Source: Gemmatimonadota bacterium (GTDB taxonomy: Bacteria > Gemmatimonadota > Gemmatimonadetes > JACCXV01 > JAHWKZ01). Taken from it: a stretch of 15,086 nucleotides of DNA. The notes beneath the pieces are model-generated. The model did no database searches. It was not told the DNA's origin and saw only the letters and a list, made by a program, of their open reading frames with translations. Shown piece after piece: positions 6,748 to 14,663 of the stretch; the first letter of the stretch is position 1; each line of letters opens with the position of its first letter. The position numbers were made by a program, and so were the translations under genes. The stretch covers positions 1-15,086 of the forward strand of contig JAHWKZ010000021.1 in assembly GCA_019347645.1 (NCBI GenBank), in the 5' to 3' direction.

Positions 6748-9700
6748 TTGGACCGGATCAGCGGGTACCTGAACGGCAGACGGATCCTCGTCACCGGGTC
6801 CACCGGCTTCCTCGGCCAGCCGCTGGTCGAGAAGATCCTGTGGGCCGCTCCGGACGTGGAGAAGATCCACGTGCTGATCCGACCGAAGCGACAGTTCGGC
6901 GGCGACGTCCAGTCCCCCCGCGAGAGGCTCGAGAAGGAGCTGTTCGCCTCCACGGTCTTCGACCGGCTGCGGTTCCGCCACGGGGAGCGCTTCGAGGCGT
7001 TCCTCCACGAGAAGCTCGAGGCGGTCGCCGGCGACATCGCGCACGAGAACCTGGGGATCGATCCCGCCGTCCGGGCCGATCTGGCTCGAACACTCGACGT
7101 GGTGGTCAACAGCGCGGCGGTGGTGTCCTTCGACGCCCCCATCGATCAGGCGCTCGAGCTCAACACGCTGGGCGCCGGCCGCGTCGCGGAGTTCGCCCGG
7201 GAGTGCGATCACGCGTTGCTGATCCACGTCTCCACCGCCTACGTCTGCGGGGCGATCGACGGACCCGTCCCGGAGACGCTCCATCACGCCGCGCCCGACG
7301 CCGCCGAACCCTGGCCCGCGCGTCGGATCGTCGACCCCGAGCGGGAGATCGACAAGATCCGCTCGCTGATCGAGGAGGTCCATGCCGAGGGCGAGAGCGG
7401 GAAGGTCCGTCGCCAGCTCGTGGCCGCCCTCGTCGAGCGGCGGAGTCGGCGCGGGGCGAAGAAGGAGCCCCGCCGCGAGACGATCGAGAACCTGAAGCAA
7501 CGGTGGGTCGAGAACCGCCTGGTCGAGATCGGGATGGAGTGGGCGCGCTCCCGCGGATGGAACGACACCTACACCTACACGAAGGCGCTCGGTGAGCAGA
7601 TCGTGCTGCGCCGCCGCGGCGATATTCCGGTGGCCGTCGTCCGGCCGGCGATCATCGAATCGAGCCTCCACGAGCCGAGCCCCGGCTGGCTCGACGGACT
7701 GCGGATGGCCGACCCGCTGATCGCCGCGATCGGCAAGGGCCGTCTCCGCTCGCTGCCGCTCGACCCCGACGTCACGCTCGACCTCGTGCCGGCGGACATG
7801 GTCGTGAACGCGATGCTGGCGGCGATCCCGCGCCTGGCCGAGCAGGGCGGCACGGCGATCTATCAGATCGCCACCGGCTCCCGCAACCCGGTCACGATGG
7901 CCGAGCTCCACGGCCTGATCGTCCGCTACTTCCAGACGAACCCCATGCTCGACAGAGACGGCGAGCCGATCGAGGTGAAGCCGCTCCGTTTCCCCGGCCC
8001 GCGCCGGTTCCGCGCCGAGTACGAGGCGAAGGCCAAGCCGATGGAGTGGGCCGAGCGCGTGCTGGACGCGACGATCGACCGCGGCCTGGCGAGCGCCACC
8101 GCCCAGCGGCAGCGACGGAAGATCGCCGCGGCGAAGGCGGCGATCGACAAGCTCTTCTACTACGGTGAGCTGTACGAGCCGTACCTCAACCTCGATGCCC
8201 GCTTCCGGGTCGACCGCACGATGGAGCTCCTCCAGTGGCTGACTCCCGAAGAGCGGCGGCGATACAACTTCGACGTCACCCGCCTCAACTGGCGGCACTA
8301 CATGCACGTCCACATCGCCGGGGTGAAGAAGTACATCCTCAAGGCCGAGCGCGCCGGAACTCTCGAGATCGACGACGAGGTGGCGGCGCACGAGGCGTCG
8401 GTCTCGACGATCCCCGACCTCCTGGAGCGGACCGCCGACCGCCATCCCGACAAGGCGGCCCTCCGGATCCAGCGCGACGGCGAATGGCACGGCTACACGT
8501 ACGCCGAGCTGCGGGCCGCGGTCCGGGCGGTGGCCGATCGGCTGCTGAGGCTGGGCCTGTCCAAGGGCGACCGCCTCGTCCTCGTCAGCGAGAATCGACC
8601 CGAGTGGGGGGTCGGGTATCTGGGCGCCGCCACGATCGGAGTCGTGGTGGTCCCGCTCGACGCCCAGACGTGGCATCGCGAGGTGTGGGCCACCGCGGAG
8701 TACACCGGAGCGAAGGCGATCGCGGTGAGCCGGGCGGTCTTCGACGCCTTCACACCCGGGGAGCTGGACGCGAACGAGGCCGCGGAGTCCCCCCGGCTGC
8801 TGCTGTGCGTGGACGAGCACGCAGAGCCGTTCGACCTCGCTCGCTACCCGCGGAGCACGAGACCCGACCTCTCGGACGAACCGGTCCGCTACCCGACGGT
8901 GGAGTCGGACGACCTGGCCTCGATCATCTTCACCACCGGCACGTCGGTGGACCCCCGGGGCGCGATGCACACCCACGCCAACTTCCTGAACAACCTCTTC
9001 GGGGTGAGCCGCTACCTGTCGGCGGACGAGGACGACGCCTTTCTCTCCGTGCTGCCGCTCTACCACGCGCTGGAGTTCACCTGCGGCTTCCTGATGCCGA
9101 TCTATCGCGGCGCCACGGTGACCTACGCGCGATCGCTGAAGCCCAAGGTCCTCCTCGAGACCATGCGCGAGACCGGCACCTCGATCCTGCTCGGCGTGCC
9201 GACCCTCTTCGCGCTGATCCGCGACGACATCGAGCGGCGGGTGCTGCGCGCGAACCGGTCTCCATTGCGAACGAAGGCGATGGAGACGTCCAAGCGCCTC
9301 GCCCGCGGCTGGGAGCGCACGTGGGGCAAGAACATCGGGCGTGCCCTGTTCGCCAAGGTCCACGAGGAGCTCGGGAGCCGGCTCCGCTTCTTCGTCAGCG
9401 GCGGATCGAAGCTCGGCGAGGAGCTCTACCGCGACTTCAAGGCGCTGGGCCTGACGATCTACGAGGGATACGGCCTGACGGAGACCGCGCCCGTGCTGAC
9501 CGTGAACCCGCTCTTCCAGAGCCGTCCAGGCTCGGCCGGAAAGCCCCTTCCCGGGATCGAGCTGAGGCTCTACCACACCAACCGGGAGGGCGTGGGCGAG
9601 ATCATCGTCCGCACCCCCTCCCTCATGCGGGCCTACTGGGAGAATCCGGAGGCGACCGAGCGCGTGCTGGTGGACGGGTGGTTCCACACCGGCGATCTCG

Positions 9701-11139
9701 GATGGGTGGACGCCGACGGGTACCTCTACATCACCGGCCGGATCAAGGACGTCATCGTGACGGGCGCGGGGAAGAACGTGTATCCCATGGACCTGGAGGC
9801 GATCTATCGGGAGCTGCCGGAGATCCGCGACCTCTGCGTGGTGGGGATCAGGAGCGGCCTCACCGAGGACGTCCACGCGGCGGTGGTCCCCGATCGTGAC
9901 GCGGTGGGCGCCGGCGCCGGCGAGCGGGCCCGGAAGGCCGTCCAGCGGGCGATCCATACCGTGGCCCGGGACCTCCCCAGCTATCACCGCCTCCAGCAGA
10001 TCCACCTGTGGGAGGAGCCGCTGCCCCGTGACGAGAACGGATTCCCGGATCGAGCCGCCGTCCGCCGCGCGATCGAACGCCGACTGAAAGGCGTCCCCCG
10101 ACGCTCCGCGGCGCGGCCACCGGCGCCGATCGGGGATCCGGAGGCCGCCGTGCGCGCCGAGCTCGCGCGCCTCTCGCGCGTCCCGCAGGAGGAGATCGGA
10201 CGCGGGAGCCACCTCTACGAGGAGCTCGGGCTCGACTCGCTCCAGGCGATCGAGCTGCTGCTGTTCCTCGACCACCGGCTGGGCGTGAGCCTCGACGACG
10301 CGACCGCCGAACGGCTCCGGACGGTGGGGGAGCTGCTCGACGAGGTCCGCTCCCGGGCGGGCCTCGCGCCCTCCGCTTCGAAGGTCCGCCCGCCGACCGC
10401 GATCCGATCCGCCCGACCCTACGAGGAGCGGAGCGCCGTGGATCGCGCGCTGATGGGCGGGTTCGGGAGCGGGATCAAGACGCTCTACGACACGTGGTTC
10501 GATCTCGAGGTGCGGCGCCCGGAGAACCTGCCGGAGGCGCCCCCGTACCTGATCGCCGCCAACCACGTCAGTCACCTCGACGCCCCGGCCATCCTCTCCG
10601 CCGTCCGCGAGGCGCGAGGCAAGGAGGCGGCGCGAGCGCTCCACGTCCTCGGCGCTCGCGACTACTTCTTCGACACCGCGCTGAAGCGCTGGTTCTTCTC
10701 GACGTTCCTCAACGTCGTCCCGATCGAGCGCGAGGAGACGTCTCTGGCCGGCCTGCGGACGGTTCGTTCCATCCTCGAGGGTGGCGAGTCCGCGCTCATC
10801 TTCCCCGAGGGGACCCGCTCCCGGACCGGCGAGATCCAACCGTTCAAGCCCGGTCTCGGCCTGATTGGATGGGAGCTCGAGGTCCCGATCGTCCCGGTCC
10901 ACGTCGCCGGGACCCATCACCTGCTCCCCGCCGGCCGGTCCGTGCCCCGGAAGGGGACGGTGACGGTCACGTTCGGGGCTCCGGTGAGGATGGACGAATG
11001 GAAAGCCGCGGCCGCGGATCTTCCACGCGACGCGCTGTACCGCGAGCTGGCGGCCGACGTGCGGCGGCGGGTCGTGGCCCTGAGCTCCGAGATCGGCCGC
11101 GAAAACGGTCGGCGGGCCGAGGCGCGGACCGCTCGATGA
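6748..11139 (+). CDS. elbD: ElbD-like four-domain enzyme: fatty acyl reductase, AMP-ligase, carrier, PlsC acyltransferase
   Basis: This 1463-residue protein joins four lipid-active domains. Residues 1 to about 545 are a fatty acyl-thioester reductase: Rossmann motif GSTGFLG at 17-23, HVSTAYVCG near 160-168, the catalytic pair Y275/K279 in YTYTK, then a FAR_C-type region with FDVTRLNWRHYMHVHIAGVK. Residues 552 to about 1110 are an AMP-forming acyl ligase: a P-loop reading FTTGTSVDPRG (728-738), YEGYGLTET (905-913) and GWFHTGDLG (977-985). A carrier domain follows with GLDSL, S1164 being the phosphopantetheine site. The last part is a PlsC acyltransferase with NHVSHLD (H1273, D1278) and FPEGTRS (1352-1358). 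From memory this is the architecture of ElbD, which takes part in ether-lipid synthesis in Myxococcus xanthus. The likely chemistry is activation, loading, reduction to aldehyde or alcohol, and acyl transfer. Oddities are the non-standard P-loop and a missing lysine in the ligase C-terminal motif. Its stop overlaps the next gene as ATGA. The domain calls are firm; the product is inference. Confidence 0.9.
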   Translation: MDRISGYLNGRRILVTGSTGFLGQPLVEKILWAAPDVEKIHVLIRPKRQFGGDVQSPRERLEKELFASTVFDRLRFRHGERFEAFLHEKLEAVAGDIAHENLGIDPAVRADLARTLDVVVNSAAVVSFDAPIDQALELNTLGAGRVAEFARECDHALLIHVSTAYVCGAIDGPVPETLHHAAPDAAEPWPARRIVDPEREIDKIRSLIEEVHAEGESGKVRRQLVAALVERRSRRGAKKEPRRETIENLKQRWVENRLVEIGMEWARSRGWNDTYTYTKALGEQIVLRRRGDIPVAVVRPAIIESSLHEPSPGWLDGLRMADPLIAAIGKGRLRSLPLDPDVTLDLVPADMVVNAMLAAIPRLAEQGGTAIYQIATGSRNPVTMAELHGLIVRYFQTNPMLDRDGEPIEVKPLRFPGPRRFRAEYEAKAKPMEWAERVLDATIDRGLASATAQRQRRKIAAAKAAIDKLFYYGELYEPYLNLDARFRVDRTMELLQWLTPEERRRYNFDVTRLNWRHYMHVHIAGVKKYILKAERAGTLEIDDEVAAHEASVSTIPDLLERTADRHPDKAALRIQRDGEWHGYTYAELRAAVRAVADRLLRLGLSKGDRLVLVSENRPEWGVGYLGAATIGVVVVPLDAQTWHREVWATAEYTGAKAIAVSRAVFDAFTPGELDANEAAESPRLLLCVDEHAEPFDLARYPRSTRPDLSDEPVRYPTVESDDLASIIFTTGTSVDPRGAMHTHANFLNNLFGVSRYLSADEDDAFLSVLPLYHALEFTCGFLMPIYRGATVTYARSLKPKVLLETMRETGTSILLGVPTLFALIRDDIERRVLRANRSPLRTKAMETSKRLARGWERTWGKNIGRALFAKVHEELGSRLRFFVSGGSKLGEELYRDFKALGLTIYEGYGLTETAPVLTVNPLFQSRPGSAGKPLPGIELRLYHTNREGVGEIIVRTPSLMRAYWENPEATERVLVDGWFHTGDLGWVDADGYLYITGRIKDVIVTGAGKNVYPMDLEAIYRELPEIRDLCVVGIRSGLTEDVHAAVVPDRDAVGAGAGERARKAVQRAIHTVARDLPSYHRLQQIHLWEEPLPRDENGFPDRAAVRRAIERRLKGVPRRSAARPPAPIGDPEAAVRAELARLSRVPQEEIGRGSHLYEELGLDSLQAIELLLFLDHRLGVSLDDATAERLRTVGELLDEVRSRAGLAPSASKVRPPTAIRSARPYEERSAVDRALMGGFGSGIKTLYDTWFDLEVRRPENLPEAPPYLIAANHVSHLDAPAILSAVREARGKEAARALHVLGARDYFFDTALKRWFFSTFLNVVPIEREETSLAGLRTVRSILEGGESALIFPEGTRSRTGEIQPFKPGLGLIGWELEVPIVPVHVAGTHHLLPAGRSVPRKGTVTVTFGAPVRMDEWKAAAADLPRDALYRELAADVRRRVVALSSEIGRENGRRAEARTAR

Positions 11140-11819
11140 CGGGCCGCCCCGCGGCCTTCTTCGACCTGGACGGGACCGTGGTGGCGAGCGACATCGTCCG
11201 GTACGGCGTGGAGATCGTCACCGCGGAGAAGAGCGGCTGGGAGCGACGTCTCTGGATCGCGGGCCTCCTCTCGAAGGTCCCCTGGTACCTCTTCCTCGAC
11301 TCGTTCAGCCGAGCGGCCTTCCAGCGCGCGTTCTACCGGGTCTACGGAGGGATGACGCCCGAGGCTCTCGAGGAGCGGGCCGAGGCGATGTTCCACCACT
11401 ACGTCCGGCCGCGGGTCCGGCCCGAGGCCGAGGCGCGGATCCGCCGCCACGCCGCCCGCGGCGAACCCGTCGTGTTCGTGACCGGATCGGTCGAGCCGAT
11501 CGTCCTGCCCGTCGCTCGCCATCTCGGCGTGCGGCACGTCCTCGCCCCCCGGCTGGAGGTCGAGGACGGCCGGCTGACGGGGGAGCTCGCCGGGGCGCCG
11601 CTGGCCGGGAGGCGGAAGGGCGAGGCGGTGGCCGCGTGGGCGGAGGAGCACGGCGTGGACCTGGAGGTCTCGGCCGGATACGCCGACAGCGTCGACGACG
11701 TCCCCATGCTCGAGCGGGTCGGCCGCCCGGCCGTCGTCAACCCCGGCCGGCGGCTCCTCGACCTCGCGGTGGCCCGCGGATGGGAGATCCTCCGCTGGGG
11801 GCTTCCCGAGGCGGCCTGA
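11136..11819 (+). CDS. HAD-IB family phosphatase (SerB-like)
   Basis: This 227-residue haloacid-dehalogenase-superfamily hydrolase has all four motifs: DLDGT with nucleophile D10 and acid D12, T116/S118 in FVTGS, K161 in RRKGEA, and the metal-binding acids D184 and D188 in YADSVDDVPML. The subclass is HAD-IB, related to phosphoserine phosphatase. Members of this subclass occur next to or fused with PlsC acyltransferases, which fits its position directly after a PlsC-ending protein. It probably removes phosphate from a small phosphorylated intermediate or a lipid phosphate of this pathway. The ATG overlaps the upstream stop as ATGA and its own stop overlaps the next gene as TGATG, so it is translationally coupled on both sides. 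Substrate unknown. Confidence 0.92.
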   Translation: MTGRPAAFFDLDGTVVASDIVRYGVEIVTAEKSGWERRLWIAGLLSKVPWYLFLDSFSRAAFQRAFYRVYGGMTPEALEERAEAMFHHYVRPRVRPEAEARIRRHAARGEPVVFVTGSVEPIVLPVARHLGVRHVLAPRLEVEDGRLTGELAGAPLAGRRKGEAVAAWAEEHGVDLEVSAGYADSVDDVPMLERVGRPAVVNPGRRLLDLAVARGWEILRWGLPEAA

Positions 11820-13012
11820 TGCTCGCGGTCCAGTACGTCCGCTCCGTCCCCCGGTTCCTGGCCGCCCGCACCCTCGGACGCGCCTGGTCGGGCCTCTACA
11901 CCTCCAGAGCTTCGGTAGCGCGACTCGCCGAGGTCGACCCCCCGCCCCTGCCGGGGCCGGCGTGGGCCCGAGTGCGGCCACGCCTCTCGGGGATCTGCGG
12001 GTCCGACCTGGCCACGATCGCCGCCGAAGGGAGCCCCTACTTCGCGCCCTTCACCTCGACCCCCTTCGTGTTCGGCCACGAGGTGGTCGGCGAGGTCGAG
12101 GAGGTGGGGCCCGGCGTGGAGGCGGTGGCGGTCGGCGACCGGATCGTCCTCTCGCCCCCGCTCCACTGCGCGGTGCGGGAGATCGAGGAGCCGTGCGAGC
12201 CGTGCGCCTCCGGCGAGACCGCCCACTGCCGGAACGTGACCCGGGGGACGATCTCGGCGGGGATCCAGACCGGATACTGCCGCGACACCGGCGGCGGCTG
12301 GAGCCGCTCGCTGGTGGCCCACCAGCTCCAGCTCCACCGGGTCCCCGAGCGGGTGCCCGACGAGGCCGCCGTGCTGATCGAGCCGCTGTCGTGCTGTCTC
12401 CACGCCGTCGAGCGCGCGGAGATCGCGCCCGGCTCCACCACGCTCGTCCTCGGCTGCGGGACGATCGGGCTCCTGACGATCGTGGCGCTGGAGGTGGCGG
12501 CTCCGGAAGCGAGGGTCGTCGCGGTCGCCAAGTACGCCCACCAGCGGGAGGCCGCGCGGGCTCTCGGCGCCGAGGAGATCGTGGGGACGGGGCCGACCAT
12601 GCGGGAGGCCCTGGCGACGCTGCTCGGGGCCGAGCTCCACCGCCCGGAGATCGGGCCGCCGGTCGCCGTGGGCGGCGCCGACGCCACGTTCGACTGCGTC
12701 GCTTCCGACCGCACCCTCGACGACGCGTTCCGCTTTACCCGCGCGAAGGGCACCGTTATCGTCGTCGGCATGCCCGGAGTCCCCGAGGGCGTAGACTGGA
12801 CCGCGATGTGGCACAAGGAGCTCGACGTGCGCGGCACCTACACCTCGGGCGAGGACACGTTCGCCCGCGCCGTTGTCCTGGCCGCCGACCGCTCCCCGGA
12901 CCTCGCGCCGCTGGTCGGGGCCGCGTTCGGCCTCGAGGCGTGGCGCGAGGCGCTCGAGACCGCGATGGAAGCGGGCTCCAGAGGCGTCACGAAGGTCGCC
13001 TTCCGGCCGTGA
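11819..13012 (+). CDS. Zinc-dependent MDR-family alcohol dehydrogenase
   Basis: This 397-residue medium-chain dehydrogenase/reductase has catalytic zinc ligands C60 (SGICGSDL), H87/E88 (FGHEVVGEVEEVGPGV) and E188 in IEPLSCC. The structural zinc lobe contributes C117, C126, C129 and C137; the first cysteine is farther from the second than the usual two residues. The nucleotide-binding motif is LGCGTIGL (211-218). At the end of the second Rossmann strand (AVAKYAHQREAA) there is no acidic residue, and basic residues follow, which favours NADPH over NADH (inference). It starts inside the upstream stop (TGATG). In this operon it could reduce a fatty aldehyde or oxidise a polyol headgroup precursor. 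Sorbitol- or threonine-dehydrogenase-like activities cannot be excluded. Confidence 0.9.
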   Translation: MLAVQYVRSVPRFLAARTLGRAWSGLYTSRASVARLAEVDPPPLPGPAWARVRPRLSGICGSDLATIAAEGSPYFAPFTSTPFVFGHEVVGEVEEVGPGVEAVAVGDRIVLSPPLHCAVREIEEPCEPCASGETAHCRNVTRGTISAGIQTGYCRDTGGGWSRSLVAHQLQLHRVPERVPDEAAVLIEPLSCCLHAVERAEIAPGSTTLVLGCGTIGLLTIVALEVAAPEARVVAVAKYAHQREAARALGAEEIVGTGPTMREALATLLGAELHRPEIGPPVAVGGADATFDCVASDRTLDDAFRFTRAKGTVIVVGMPGVPEGVDWTAMWHKELDVRGTYTSGEDTFARAVVLAADRSPDLAPLVGAAFGLEAWREALETAMEAGSRGVTKVAFRP

Positions 13013-13041
13013 GCACCCCATGACGGACTCGTAGGAGCTCC

Positions 13042-14592
13042 ATGAAGTACCTCACCTACTCCGGCAACGACCTGATCGACGTCGATCTCCCCGATGACGC
13101 GACGGTGTTCTACCCACCGCCGCCGCTGCCGGGGCTGAGGACCGAGGAGATCCCGCCCGCGCTCGACGCCGCCCTCGACGAGCCGCTCGGCATGGAGCCG
13201 CTCGCGGAGCTCGTGGGACCGGGGTCGAAGGTGCTGATCGCCTTCGACGACAACTGCCAGCCCTTCCCCCGAATGGCCAGGCCCGATATCCGCCAGACGA
13301 TGATCGAGCGGCTGATCGAGCGGCTCTACCGGCTGGGCGTGGAGAAGAGCGACATCGAGCTGCGCTGCGCCGTGGCGCTCCACCGCAAGATGGAGCGGCG
13401 AGAGCTCGAGTACATGCTGGGCGAGCAGATCATGTCCGAGTTCTGGCCGGACCAGCTCGAGAACTTCGACGCCGAGGATCCCGACGACATCGTGGACCTC
13501 GGCGAGACCGATCACGGCGAGCCGGTCGAGACGTCGAAGGCGGTCGTGGAGAGCGATCTGGTCGTCTACGTGGACACCATCCAGATCCCGCTGAACGGAG
13601 GCCACAAGTCGGTCGCCGTGGGGTTCGGCACCTACCGCTCGATCGCCCCGCACCACAACCCGGCGATGACCGAGCACGTCCCGCACGTGATGCAGCCCGA
13701 CGGCTCCCACATGCACGGCTCGATCGAGCGGATCAGCCGGAAGCTCATGGATCACGCCAGGATCCTGGTGATCGAGGCGGCCATGAACGGGGCGATCTAT
13801 CCCCTGCACCTCGCGTGGCTCGGCAAGCCCTCCCACCGCCTCTCGGCCGCCGAACGGGTGGTGCGGAGATCGACCCCGTGGGCGATGAAGGCGCTGCCCG
13901 AGACTGCCCGCAAGAAGATCTTCCATTCGCTCGTATCGCCCTACGCGCCGCTGGCGATCCGCGCCGGCTCGATCGACGCCGTCCACGGCAAGACGATCGA
14001 AACCCTGAAGCCCCAGCTCGAGGTCGTCGCTCCCCGCCAGTACGATACCCTGGTCTTCGGCCTTCCCGATCTCTCCCCCTACGCCATCGGGGCGCGGATC
14101 AACCCCGTGCTGGTCGTCTCCGACGTGCTGGGGTACGTCTTCAACTGGTTCTGGAACCGTCCTTTCCTGAAGGAGGGGGGGGTGGTGATCATCCTCAACC
14201 CCGTCTTCGAGGTGTTCCACCCCCGCTACCACGCGGCGTACCGGCGGTTCTGGGACGAGGTGCTCCCGGAGACGAGCGATCCGTTCGAGATGAAGGAGAA
14301 CTTCCAGGAGGCGTTCGCGCGGGATCCTGGCCTGGTCCACGCCTACCGCGAGAACTTCGCCCACCACGGCTTCCACCCCTTCACGGTGTGGTACTGGGCG
14401 ACCTACCCGCTGCGCTACCTCTCCGACACGATCCTGGTCGGCCCCCCCGACGACCGGTCGGCGAAGCGGCTCGGCGTCTCGTGGGCCCCCTCGCTCGAGC
14501 ACGCTCTCGGCATGGCGCGCGAGAAGTCGGGCGGCGACGATGTGGTGGCGCTGACGATCCCGCCGTTCATGTACCTGACGGTGGAAGGCTGA
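13042..14592 (+). CDS. LarA/DUF2088-family protein (putative nickel-pincer racemase-like enzyme)
   Basis: This 516-residue protein resembles the lactate racemase LarA superfamily, which uses a nickel-pincer nucleotide to move hydride at 2-hydroxyacid carbons. Seen here are VLIAFDDNCQP (64-74) where LarA has a DxTRP motif, a histidine-arginine pair (H114) where LarA has GTHR, a GGHKS segment with K189 at the pincer-attachment lysine, and H205 in IAPHHN at the nickel-ligand histidine. From memory LarA has its second catalytic histidine 10 residues before that lysine; here the position is T179. The substrate-side arginine of DxTRP is Q73. The family match is good, but the chemistry is likely altered. 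At 516 residues it is longer than LarA (about 420). It lies 29 bases after the dehydrogenase, with TAGGAG at 13032-13037. No larB, larC or larE cofactor genes occur in the window. Confidence 0.75.
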   Translation: MKYLTYSGNDLIDVDLPDDATVFYPPPPLPGLRTEEIPPALDAALDEPLGMEPLAELVGPGSKVLIAFDDNCQPFPRMARPDIRQTMIERLIERLYRLGVEKSDIELRCAVALHRKMERRELEYMLGEQIMSEFWPDQLENFDAEDPDDIVDLGETDHGEPVETSKAVVESDLVVYVDTIQIPLNGGHKSVAVGFGTYRSIAPHHNPAMTEHVPHVMQPDGSHMHGSIERISRKLMDHARILVIEAAMNGAIYPLHLAWLGKPSHRLSAAERVVRRSTPWAMKALPETARKKIFHSLVSPYAPLAIRAGSIDAVHGKTIETLKPQLEVVAPRQYDTLVFGLPDLSPYAIGARINPVLVVSDVLGYVFNWFWNRPFLKEGGVVIILNPVFEVFHPRYHAAYRRFWDEVLPETSDPFEMKENFQEAFARDPGLVHAYRENFAHHGFHPFTVWYWATYPLRYLSDTILVGPPDDRSAKRLGVSWAPSLEHALGMAREKSGGDDVVALTIPPFMYLTVEG

Positions 14593-14663
14593 AGGCCATC
14601 CCCGGCATTTCGCGCATTTGATTCTACTCCTCCCCCTGCCCTAGTTTGGAATCGGGTCCTCTG
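14593..14663 (+). promoter_or_regulatory. Spacer with a weak promoter candidate for the secreted protein
   Basis: This 71-bp gap is locally AT-richer than its surroundings. TTGATT (14618-14623) and TAGTTT (14642-14647) are 18 bases apart and could be a weak -35/-10 pair, placing transcription start only about 10 bases before the ATG at 14664. No Shine-Dalgarno is visible and no terminator hairpin for the upstream operon was found. Confidence 0.25.

Noticed and set aside
6571..10920. A 1449-codon open frame on the minus strand, antisense to the ElbD-like gene
   Set aside because: Its sequence is an Arg/Gly/Asp/Val-rich shadow with no recognisable domain. The plus-strand frame has clear catalytic motifs throughout. 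Long antisense frames are expected at this GC content.
11399..13021. A 540-codon minus-strand frame opposite the phosphatase and dehydrogenase genes
   Set aside because: It runs across the boundary of two overlapping plus-strand genes and shows no motif.
12838..14502. A 554-codon minus-strand frame opposite the LarA-like gene
   Set aside because: It is low-complexity His/Asp/Arg/Gly/Val-rich shadow coding, while the plus strand encodes a recognisable family with a ribosome binding site.
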